Positions 34,789 through 41,922 of a stretch of DNA of 64,000 nucleotides are shown here, in pieces (the stretch's first letter is position 1; each line of letters starts with the position of its first letter). The notes under the pieces were generated by a model, which saw only the letters and a program-made list of their open reading frames with translations, was not told the origin of the DNA and did no database searches. This DNA is from Hymenobacter rigui (GTDB lineage: Bacteria; Bacteroidota; Bacteroidia; Cytophagales; Hymenobacteraceae): assembly GCF_003944715.1 (NCBI RefSeq), contig NZ_RWIT01000018.1:1-64000 (forward strand). Direction: 5' to 3'. Both the position numbers and the translations under genes were made by a program.

Positions 34789-34889
34789 TGCCGTCAAACT
34801 GTTTGCTGATCCTGTAAACAGTTCTATTCATCCTTTTTGATCAATTGGAAATTCCTGCCTTTTGAGGTGGGCCAGCTCCTTATTGTCTT

Positions 34890-35519
34890 ATGCGTAAGCC
34901 TCGGAAAGCCAGCTCTGGTAATGCCCCCGTTGCACTTGTTTTGTGGTGGCGGCCGTGGGTATGGGGGTTAAGCAGTATTCTGCTGCTTGTTGTGTTGCCG
35001 CAAAGCGGCTGGGCTCAGGCGGAGCGCAACCGGCCGATGCGGGCCGATGCTCCTAAAAAACCGGCTGCGCAAGCTCCGGCCAAAGAGGCCACTGCCGGTG
35101 CCGAATCAAGCCGGAAGCTGGAAGAAAATCTGCGACTGCTACTGCGCCTCGACTCGCTGCAGTCGGCACGCCGCAAAGTGGTTGCCGGCCTTGAGATTAG
35201 CGGCCTGGTGGTGGATCAGTCCATTACCAAACCTGCACGCGACTTCTACGACCTGTTCTATAGCCAATGGGAAGCTCCTGCCGGCATCCAGGAATACACC
35301 ATCATCATTGGCGAAAAGCCTGCCCGCGCCACCAGCACTCTGCTTACTCTGCGAGTGAATGAGGAAGACCTGCTGGAATTTCCGCTGCAGCCCAGCTTTG
35401 ATCTGATCCAGGATGCGGTGACGGAGGCCATTGCCTATGTGCAGGATTATATGGTGCAACAACAGAACCTGAGTCAGCAGCTGGAAAAGGGCGGCCGCGT
35501 TGCTATCGACCAATACTAG
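34890..35519 (+). CDS. csgE: Curli assembly protein CsgE-like
   Basis: 209 residues, longer than E. coli CsgE (129) because of an N-terminal extension. A basic lead (1-22) precedes the hydrophobic signal segment (WGLSSILLLVVLPQSGWAQA), then a Pro/Ala/Lys-rich stretch (45-75). The CsgE domain is at about 99-205: 'GLEISGLVVDQSITKPARDFYDLFY' (split marks: EISGLVVDQS, then TKPARDFYDLF) and 'YTIIIGEKP', 'LLTLRVNEEDLLEFPLQP'. CsgE caps the CsgG pore in the periplasm and gates subunit export. First gene of csgEFG; csgF follows after 54 bases. Confidence 0.9.
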   Translation: MRKPRKASSGNAPVALVLWWRPWVWGLSSILLLVVLPQSGWAQAERNRPMRADAPKKPAAQAPAKEATAGAESSRKLEENLRLLLRLDSLQSARRKVVAGLEISGLVVDQSITKPARDFYDLFYSQWEAPAGIQEYTIIIGEKPARATSTLLTLRVNEEDLLEFPLQPSFDLIQDAVTEAIAYVQDYMVQQQNLSQQLEKGGRVAIDQY

Positions 35520-35573
35520 GGCTGTCATTTCCACCTCCCGGATACTTCCTCATTTTTTCATCTCCCACCCATT

Positions 35574-36002
35574 ATGAAATCAGTATTTCTACTAGCCTGT
35601 GCTTTGTTACTGCGTGTAACGGCAGTGTGCGCTCAGGATTTCGTGTACGAGCCTAAGAACCCGGCATTTGGGGGAGGCAATACGTTCAACTACTCGTGGC
35701 TGCTGAGTGCCGCCCAGGCTCAAAACACCATTGAGGATCCGGCGGCCACTACGGCGCAGTCGTCGTTTCAGATAGACCCGCTGAAACAGTTTGAGCAGAA
35801 CCTGAATCAGCAGATTCTCAGTCAACTGGCCCAGAAGCTGGTGGGTAACAAGTTTGGCGCAAGTAATCAGGGGCTGCAGGAGGGCAACTATACGGTGGGT
35901 AGCTACCAGATTGCCGTTACACCCAATGGCGGCGGGTTCAGTATTCAGATTACAGATTCCAATACAGGCAATCAAACGACCATTACCGTTCCGGCCCTCT
36001 AG
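35574..36002 (+). CDS. csgF: Curli assembly protein CsgF-like
   Basis: 142 residues, close to E. coli CsgF (138). Signal peptide to about 20 (VTAVCAQ), then 'FVYEPKNPAFGGGNTFNYSW', the conserved CsgF N-terminus that enters the CsgG pore, and 'LLSAAQAQN'. The C-terminal part ('YQIAVTPNGGGFSIQITDSN') is the beta-rich end. CsgF links the CsgG channel to the surface nucleator. 19 bases separate it from csgG. Confidence 0.92.
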   Translation: MKSVFLLACALLLRVTAVCAQDFVYEPKNPAFGGGNTFNYSWLLSAAQAQNTIEDPAATTAQSSFQIDPLKQFEQNLNQQILSQLAQKLVGNKFGASNQGLQEGNYTVGSYQIAVTPNGGGFSIQITDSNTGNQTTITVPAL

Positions 36003-36021
36003 CTGGTAGCCCTCCACCGAT

Positions 36022-37413
36022 ATGCGAGTTCTGTTGTATAGTTGCCTGCTGCTACTACTGGCAGTAGCGGGCTGTGCGCCCTATTTTCATCAGCCCTTTA
36101 CTACTGAGCGGGCCCGACTCGGGGCAGAAGCCCGGGCTAATGTGGATTTGTCGCAGCTCCCGGCTCCACCCGCCGAGCGTATTGTGGTAGCGGTATACAA
36201 ATTCCGGGACCAGACGGGCCAGTACAAGCCCACGCAGGCGGGGTCCAGCTTTTCTACAGCTGTTACACAGGGTGGTACCAGCATTCTGCTCCGGGCACTG
36301 GAAGAATCCAAATGGTTTAACCCCATTGAGCGGGAAAATCTGGGTAACCTGTTGAATGAGCGAAAAATCATTCGCTCCAGCCGTGCTGAGTACCAGGAGC
36401 TGACAGGTCGTAAGGAACCCATGCTGCCTTCCCTGTTGTTTGCGGGAGTCATTCTGGAAGGCGGTATCATTTCCTATGATGCCAACGTGGTAACGGGTGG
36501 GGCTGGCCTGCGCTATTTTGGGGCCGGCGCCTCGGGCCAGTACCGGCAGGACCGGGTTACCGTGTATCTGCGTGCCATCAGCACCAGCACCGGCGAAATC
36601 CTGAAAACGGTGTACACCTCCAAAACGATTCTATCGCAGCAGGTGGATGCCAGTCTGTTCCGGTTCGTCAACTTCAAGCGGCTACTTGAAACCGAAACCG
36701 GCTTTACATACAATGAGCCCACGGAAATGGCGGTAAAAGAAGCCATTGAAAAATCGGTGCAGGCTATGGTGTATGAGGGCATTCGGGAAAAGCTGTGGAT
36801 GCCCCGCAACCCGGCCGATGAAAATGGTCCGGCTATCAGTGCCTATTTCCGGGAGAAAAGTGATAATCAGGAAATAGACGTGCTTGGCCGTACCCAGCAT
36901 GACCGGCGTGCCCAGCTGGGAGTCGGTGTCAGCGGGGCTACTACCCGCTACGTCGGAGACCTGAAACACCCGCAGGTGCGGGGCAGTGCGGAGCTGGCCC
37001 TGCGCTACCAGCGCAACCCGGCTTCCGGACTCAGCACGGCATTTCACCTGGGGTATTTTGAGCTGGGAGCCGGCGACTACTTCAAGCAATCTTTCAACTA
37101 CGCCGAGCTGGCGGCTTATTACCGGATTTTCCCCCGTGACCGGTTCACTCCTTACATCTGGGGTGGGGCAGGAGCTACTGCGCGCAGTCCGCGCGGCAAC
37201 GGCAACGCAATACTGCCCCACGTAGCCGGTGGAGTGGGAGGGGAGCTGCTGCTTACGGACCGTTTCGGTATCAACCTGGGGACGGATGCCCGCTATTACT
37301 TCTCCGATGAGCTTGACCGGGTATCTCTCGGGAAATACAACGACTATTTCTGGACGGTGCGCCTGGGGGCCACCTTCTACCTGGGCCCAAGGCCCCGCTC
37401 GTCTGCTCTGTAA
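36022..37413 (+). CDS. csgG: Curli secretion channel CsgG with extra C-terminal beta-barrel-like domain
   Basis: 463 residues against about 277 in E. coli. Lipoprotein signal with Cys18 (AVAGCAP). CsgG domain at 19-262: 'VAVYKFRDQTGQYKP', 'SSFSTAVTQGGTSIL', 'FNPIERENLGNLLNERKIIR', 'LRYFGAGASGQY', 'TGEILKTVYTSKTILSQ'. In the pore constriction the E. coli YPASNF run reads TQAGSSF here: Phe77 is kept, the Tyr and Asn are changed, and one residue is inserted. Residues about 290-463 are an added amphipathic beta-strand domain ending 'WTVRLGATFYLGP', which resembles a small porin-like outer-membrane barrel. CsgG forms the nonameric curli export pore; the extra domain's role is unknown. Confidence 0.93.
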   Translation: MRVLLYSCLLLLLAVAGCAPYFHQPFTTERARLGAEARANVDLSQLPAPPAERIVVAVYKFRDQTGQYKPTQAGSSFSTAVTQGGTSILLRALEESKWFNPIERENLGNLLNERKIIRSSRAEYQELTGRKEPMLPSLLFAGVILEGGIISYDANVVTGGAGLRYFGAGASGQYRQDRVTVYLRAISTSTGEILKTVYTSKTILSQQVDASLFRFVNFKRLLETETGFTYNEPTEMAVKEAIEKSVQAMVYEGIREKLWMPRNPADENGPAISAYFREKSDNQEIDVLGRTQHDRRAQLGVGVSGATTRYVGDLKHPQVRGSAELALRYQRNPASGLSTAFHLGYFELGAGDYFKQSFNYAELAAYYRIFPRDRFTPYIWGGAGATARSPRGNGNAILPHVAGGVGGELLLTDRFGINLGTDARYYFSDELDRVSLGKYNDYFWTVRLGATFYLGPRPRSSAL

Positions 37414-37522
37414 TGGGCTGCTGAACAGTAGCCGGTAAGTTGCTGAGTAACACGCCGAAATGCAATTGCTTGTTGTTTATAATTAAGTCAATAATTTTTT
37501 TAATTATTTTTTTAAAAACTAC
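37414..37522. other. AT-rich leader region before csgA
   Basis: Long A/T-rich tract (37478-37520) upstream of the csgA promoter; a possible site for regulator or UP-element contact. No gene, and no clear terminator for csgEFG. Confidence 0.35.
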
Positions 37523-37552
37523 TTGGAATTTACTTTTTCTCACATACATTTG
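37523..37552 (+). promoter_or_regulatory. Promoter of csgA (exact Bacteroidota consensus)
   Basis: TTG at 37523-37525, 19 bases, then TACATTTG at 37545-37552, a full match to TTG-N19-TAnnTTTG. The start codon lies 75 bases downstream, leaving a leader of normal size. It makes the major subunit gene independent of csgEFG. Confidence 0.8.
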
Positions 37553-37626
37553 TACTGTTCCTCCGGAGGGAACATGTTTTCACTTCCCCAAATCCTCATC
37601 CTTCTCTAACCTATTTCCCGCATTCC

Positions 37627-38598
37627 ATGAAAAAGTTATCTTTCCTCGCCGCTTCTCTACTGGTAACTGGTGGAGCTTTTGCCCAGGGTAGCAACTTGCA
37701 GACCTCGACTCAGACGGGCACCATGCACCAACTGACGGTAAACCAGACGGGAGGCCTGAACCAGGCAAGCAGCACGCAGCGTGATGCGCACAACTCCCTG
37801 ACGCAAACGCAGTCGGGCACCAGCAACAAAGCCACCTCCGACCAGCGCGATACGTACCAGCAGGCCTGGCAGACCCAGAGCGGCAGCAGCAACGAAGCTT
37901 CCGTGAAGCAAGGGGATAATATCCCGTTGGATGGCTACAACAAAGCCTACCAGACGCAGACCGGCAGCAACAACAAAGCTACCGCTACGCAGCTCAGCGG
38001 CTCTAACCTGTCGGTTCAGACCCAGGCTGGTACCCGCAACGAAGCCACTGTTTTTCAGAGCGCTAGCGAAGGAAATAAAGCCTACCAGACGCAGGTATCG
38101 GCTCCTGGCTATCCTGGCAGCCCCGATAAAAATAAGGCCAACATTCTGCAGTTGGGTGCCAACAATACCGCAACGCAGATGCAGCGTGGTGTTGAAAGCG
38201 AAGCCTCTATCAGCCAGACGTCCGGCAGCAATAACGTAGCCTCGCAGGATCAGGGTGCCAACTACACCGGTAGCTACCGTGCTAAAGCAGCCATTACTCA
38301 GTCGGGTAACGGTAACCTGGCTACCCAGAACCAGCGCCATGACTATCAGACTGCCACGATTGAACAGTCGGGTGGCGGCAACAACAAAGCGTATCAGGAT
38401 CAGGATGCCCCTGGTGACTTCATCACGCCCGGCAACACGGCCTACATCAGCCAGAACGGCGGTGGCAGCCACATTGCTTCGCAAACGCAGTTCGGCTCGG
38501 GTAACGTGGCTACCACGCTGCAGGGTGCTTCCGGCAACCAGAGCTACGTAACGCAAACCGGCAACGGCAACGTAAGCTCGGTGTCTCAGAACCGCTAA
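37627..38598 (+). CDS. csgA: Curli major subunit CsgA-like, curlin-repeat protein
   Basis: 323 residues, about twice E. coli CsgA. Signal peptide 1-19 (GGAFAQ). The mature chain is a tandem array of about 22-25-residue curlin repeats with the Q/N pattern (for example 'SGTSNKATSDQRD', 'TQTGSNNKATATQLSGSN', 'QSGNGNLATQNQRHDYQTA'), which forms the strand-turn-strand of a beta-solenoid amyloid. N and Q at strand ends are regular; some repeats carry acidic/proline inserts (for example VSAPGYPGSPDKNKA). It is exported by CsgG and polymerises on the surface as biofilm amyloid. Own promoter (37523) and terminator (38647). Confidence 0.92.
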   Translation: MKKLSFLAASLLVTGGAFAQGSNLQTSTQTGTMHQLTVNQTGGLNQASSTQRDAHNSLTQTQSGTSNKATSDQRDTYQQAWQTQSGSSNEASVKQGDNIPLDGYNKAYQTQTGSNNKATATQLSGSNLSVQTQAGTRNEATVFQSASEGNKAYQTQVSAPGYPGSPDKNKANILQLGANNTATQMQRGVESEASISQTSGSNNVASQDQGANYTGSYRAKAAITQSGNGNLATQNQRHDYQTATIEQSGGGNNKAYQDQDAPGDFITPGNTAYISQNGGGSHIASQTQFGSGNVATTLQGASGNQSYVTQTGNGNVSSVSQNR

Positions 38599-38646
38599 TT
38601 ACCTTCATATCGACGGCAGTATTTCCCCTATCTGCCTGACTTTCTG

Positions 38647-38695
38647 ATAGCATCTCGTGGTACTCTCCGGAACTACGAGATGCTATTGGTTTTTA
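38647..38695 (+). terminator. Intrinsic terminator of csgA
   Basis: ATAGCATCTCGT (38647-38658) pairs perfectly with ACGAGATGCTAT (38675-38686), followed by TGGTTTTTATATTT. It ends the csgA unit before the next promoter. Confidence 0.8.
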
Positions 38696-38713
38696 TATTT
38701 ATGGAACATAAAC

Positions 38714-38745
38714 TTGTATTTTTCTTAAAATAAGTAGTATATTTA
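38714..38745 (+). promoter_or_regulatory. Candidate promoter of the csgB-like gene
   Basis: TTG at 38714-38716, 21 bases, then TATATTTA at 38738-38745. The -7 box is the same as that before csgE, which suggests joint control. Confidence 0.6.
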
Positions 38746-38779
38746 ACCGATGTTCCATCAACACTTGTGTTCCTTGACC

Positions 38780-39325
38780 ATGAAAACAATTCGTTTGATC
38801 TTTGCTTTGCTCGGCCTGCTTTGCTACGGCGGTGAGGTGGCTGCTCAGTCGGAAGAACCGGAAGGGCAGGCACCTGATTTGCTGCTGCTGAAAAAGTCAG
38901 GAGCCGATCTGAATGCGGCAGCCGCGGCCGCGCTGCCACTTGCCAACAAGGCCATTCTGGCGCAGGTGGGCAGTGCCAATCAGGCTATACTGCAACAGTA
39001 CGGGAATGCCAATGTTATTCTTGCGGAGCAAACCGGCGTGGGTAACACGCAGACGGTAACGCAGAGTGGTACTGCCAATACGGTCATCTCAACCATTGAA
39101 GGCAACGGGACTTCTTCCACCATTCGGCAGACCGGCAGCAACAACTACATTACGCAGGACCTGCAGGTGGACAACCGCCGCTACACGGTGCAGCAGCAGG
39201 GAGTCAATAACCAGTTGACCCAACGCGAATCGGGTGTGGCGGCACCGCCCGGCTACGATGTCAAAATGCAGGGTAATGGTATTCGACTTACCATTGATCA
39301 GGGTGTAAAAACCTACCAGCCGTAA
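38780..39325 (+). CDS. csgB: Curli minor subunit/nucleator CsgB-like curlin protein
   Basis: 181 residues from ATG 38780, chosen because it opens a signal peptide (MKTIRLIFALLGLLCYGGEVAAQ); ten further codons upstream are open. The mature part (from about 45) has curlin-type repeats: 'QVGSANQAILQQYGNAN', 'EQTGVGNTQTVTQSGTAN', 'IRQTGSNNYITQDLQVDN', 'QQQGVNNQLTQRES'. Size and repeat number are like E. coli CsgB, which nucleates CsgA on the cell surface. It is the second curlin gene here; assignment as nucleator rests on size and place. csgH-like follows after 103 bases. Confidence 0.8.
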   Translation: MKTIRLIFALLGLLCYGGEVAAQSEEPEGQAPDLLLLKKSGADLNAAAAAALPLANKAILAQVGSANQAILQQYGNANVILAEQTGVGNTQTVTQSGTANTVISTIEGNGTSSTIRQTGSNNYITQDLQVDNRRYTVQQQGVNNQLTQRESGVAAPPGYDVKMQGNGIRLTIDQGVKTYQP

Positions 39326-39428
39326 GCCCGAACAGCCGGATGGTTACCCGCATACTCCCGCGGCTGGTCATCCGGCTTGTTCTGCCCCGTTCCTTTCCCA
39401 TCAATTCCCCCAGAAATTTAATACTGCT

Positions 39429-39824
39429 ATGGCTTTTTTTACAGTGTCTTCCTGGCTGGTTTCTGGCCTGGGCCTGTTGATTGGCACCTTCAGCCTTACT
39501 GATGATGCCGGTTGCCAGGCCCGGTTGGTAGCACAACCCGAAAACGGTATGCTGCGCATCATTGGCTTTTGCCGCAACAAGTCGGTACAGCCGCTGCCCA
39601 TCCGCTACGAGTTGCTCACCAGCCGGAGTGGTCAAGCCGGCAGCTCCCGCAACGTGCAAAGCGGTACTTACACTGTGGGGCCATCACAGGAGCAGGCGCT
39701 GTCTGAGACGTCCATCAGCTACCAGTCATCCGATGCCTGTAGCATTCATCTGCGCCTGTTCAACCCGCAAGGCCAGCTACTGGCTGAGGACTCGGTTGTA
39801 CACCAACCCCAGGCTCGCCACTAA
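39429..39824 (+). CDS. csgH: CsgH-like curli chaperone
   Basis: 131 residues. N-terminal signal (FTVSSWLVSGLGLLIGTFSL). The mature beta-sandwich has the CsgH plan: 'CQARLVAQPENGMLRIIGFC', 'YELLTSRSGQAGSSRNVQSG' with the family's G-x-SG-x-S-x-x-x-QSG-x-Y/F run, and 'CSIHLRLFNPQGQLLAED'. CsgH is an alphaproteobacterial periplasmic chaperone that keeps CsgA soluble, and its E. coli counterpart is CsgC. Four cysteines could form disulfides. It lies downstream of the csgB-like gene and 29 bases before the propeller lipoprotein. Confidence 0.82.
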   Translation: MAFFTVSSWLVSGLGLLIGTFSLTDDAGCQARLVAQPENGMLRIIGFCRNKSVQPLPIRYELLTSRSGQAGSSRNVQSGTYTVGPSQEQALSETSISYQSSDACSIHLRLFNPQGQLLAEDSVVHQPQARH

Positions 39825-39853
39825 TCTGCTATTTCTCCTAACGTTCCTGTTCT

Positions 39854-41383
39854 ATGTTTTCTCTGTTGCGCAATGCAATTGGCGCGGTGGTATGGTGTGT
39901 GCTGTGTGTAAGTATCTGGTCCTGTGAAGATACAACTGTTGAGCCGAATCAGTATGGGCAGTTGGTCGGTACCGTGCTGGATAGCCGGGACAATAAGCCG
40001 GTATCCAACGCCGTCATCACCACTACTCCGGCTACCTCCTCCTTTACTACCGATGCTCAGGGTAAATTCGAGTTGCCGCAACTGGTAGTAGGGAAATACG
40101 CCCTTAGTATCAAAAAAACCGACTATAAGACCGAAACGGTTAACGTGCAGGTGAACTTGGGTGCCAACCCGGAAGTAAAAGTGATACTGGAAAAAGCTTC
40201 CGGCACCAACCGCCGCCCAAATGCTCCGTCTAATCCCGTGCCTGGCGACCAGGCCACCGGGCAGTCCACGTCGCTGACGTTACGCTGGCGTGCTACGGAC
40301 CCCGATGGTAAAAGTGATTCTCTGCGCAGTGATGTGGTGCTTTACGAAAGCAACTCCACCAGCCGCCTACAAGTAGCCAGTAACTCCAAAGATACAGCCG
40401 CTACTGTATCCGGACTGCGCTACAATACCACCTACTTCTGGCAGGTAACCGTACGGGATAAAAGTGGGGAAACAGTTAAGGGAGACGTTTGGAGCTTTCA
40501 GACCAAAGCGCAGCCCGATAACCGCTACCTGTTTGCCCGCTCTACCAACGGAAATACCGATATTTTTTCCTCGGATGATACAGGCGCCAACCTGTTGCGC
40601 CTTACTACCTCGCCGTTTATAGAAACGGCCCCTCAACTGAGTCCTAATCGTGACCGGGTAGCGTATACCTCCAATGCAACCGGTCAGTTTCAGATTTACA
40701 CAATGAACCGGGACGGTTCAGATCAGCGGCAGGTAACATTACTGCCCGTTGATGGGTACTTCAACATGGGCATCGGGTACCGGTGGTCGCCCGATGGCTC
40801 GCAGCTTATTTACAGCAGCTACAACAAACTGTACCGCATTAACCGTGACGGAATAGGCCTGACGCTACTGGCCACGGCTCCTGCCGACCGCCACTTCCGG
40901 GAGTGCGACTGGACTGCCATCGGCAATAAGATTGTGGTTCAGACGGTAGGAGTGAGCGTATATGACTCGGAAATCTATCTGCTGAATGCGGATGGCTCCG
41001 GATTTACGCAGCTGATCGGTAATCTGCCCGGACGTCTGGATTCGCCATCATTCAGCGTAGATGGCCGCCGCATTCTATATACGCGGGACTTGGATAACTT
41101 CAATGATGGAACCGGCCGGCAGCTGAATGCGCATATTTTCACCCAGAATCTGGACGGTACGGGTATTGTTGATGTGTCCGCCGGGCAGGGAGGGACTACC
41201 TCAAGTGGCAAGCCAGTGGGCTACAACGACGTGGTGCCTCGCTATGCTCCTGACGGATCCAAAATCATCTTCGTGCAGGTGAACAACGTAGCGCAGTCGG
41301 TGCCAGATGTATATACAGTTGATCTGGATGGCCGCAACAGAGTTCGGCTCTTCCAGAACGCTACGTTGCCTGATTGGAAATAG
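39854..41383 (+). CDS. Lipoprotein with carboxypeptidase-regulatory, fibronectin-III-like and PD40 beta-propeller domains
   Basis: 509 residues. Lipoprotein signal with the lipidated Cys24 in 'SIWSCEDT'. Residues about 36-115 are a carboxypeptidase-regulatory-like domain ('GQLVGTVLDSRDNKPVSNAV'); about 120-220 a fibronectin-III/Ig-like domain ('LRWRATDPDGKSDSL', 'YFWQVTVRDKSGE'); about 225-509 a TolB-like PD40 propeller with repeats such as 'PQLSPNRDRVAYTSN', 'IYTMNRDGSDQRQVTL', 'WSPDGSQLIYSS', 'VPRYAPDGSKIIFVQ'. It follows the csgH-like gene in the same apparent transcript and ends at a terminator. Surface scaffold or sensor of curli is inference from position. Confidence 0.8.
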   Translation: MFSLLRNAIGAVVWCVLCVSIWSCEDTTVEPNQYGQLVGTVLDSRDNKPVSNAVITTTPATSSFTTDAQGKFELPQLVVGKYALSIKKTDYKTETVNVQVNLGANPEVKVILEKASGTNRRPNAPSNPVPGDQATGQSTSLTLRWRATDPDGKSDSLRSDVVLYESNSTSRLQVASNSKDTAATVSGLRYNTTYFWQVTVRDKSGETVKGDVWSFQTKAQPDNRYLFARSTNGNTDIFSSDDTGANLLRLTTSPFIETAPQLSPNRDRVAYTSNATGQFQIYTMNRDGSDQRQVTLLPVDGYFNMGIGYRWSPDGSQLIYSSYNKLYRINRDGIGLTLLATAPADRHFRECDWTAIGNKIVVQTVGVSVYDSEIYLLNADGSGFTQLIGNLPGRLDSPSFSVDGRRILYTRDLDNFNDGTGRQLNAHIFTQNLDGTGIVDVSAGQGGTTSSGKPVGYNDVVPRYAPDGSKIIFVQVNNVAQSVPDVYTVDLDGRNRVRLFQNATLPDWK

Positions 41384-41401
41384 CCTATAAAACAGGATTT
41401 T

Positions 41402-41449
41402 AAACAGCTGCCGACCCCGGTTTCGTACGGAGGTCGGCAGCTGTTTTTT
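41402..41449 (+). terminator. Strong intrinsic terminator of the csgB-csgH-propeller unit
   Basis: A perfect 15-base stem (41402-41416 / 41432-41446, core CAGCTGCCGACC), followed by six Ts. 18 bases past the stop of the propeller lipoprotein. Confidence 0.9.
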
Positions 41450-41922
41450 GGTCGTGTTATATGAAAAATATGCAATATGTATTTGGTGCACAACAGAGGA
41501 CTATATATGTGATAAAATTAATATTCGTGATTATACCTCCGTTACGTCATAAAGCAACCTATACTCACATGGCATTTGGTAACCCTTTATAAATAGGGTA
41601 ATTTTGAGAGGGAATGGCGGGATGTATAGAAAAATTGTGTGTGTAAAATGTATTAATCTTATATATAAATATAACATATTTTTTGGGTATGCGTGTAATT
41701 CGCTGTTATGCCGTACTTTTGGCACGCATTATGAAGTTCAGTTTGTTATCTGCCAAAATATTGTCTGTTAGTGACAATAATCCTACTTGATGTTGAAAAA
41801 ATCATGATCCATTTTGCGGTATATGCCGTATAGCCCCCCGACTGACATTCATACCCGACGACACTCGGCAACAGATTCCTTCACCAACAACTCATTCTGA
41901 AACTTCTTCTCTAACATACATT
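41450..41922. other. Long AT-rich leader before the T9SS surface protein
   Basis: About 470 bases, far more AT-rich than the surroundings (41460-41780), with no gene. It should hold the promoter of the 41923 gene and possibly binding sites for regulators, but no exact TAnnTTTG box with proper spacing was found. Confidence 0.4.

Noticed and set aside
37657..38556. Minus-strand frame of 299 codons opposite csgA
   Set aside because: It mirrors the repeat structure of csgA. The plus strand has the signal peptide, curlin repeats, promoter and terminator.
37627..38598. Possible CRISPR-like tandem repeats
   Set aside because: The repeats are coding curlin units of varied sequence in one frame, not identical direct repeats with spacers. 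No cas genes are present, and no CRISPR array was seen elsewhere.
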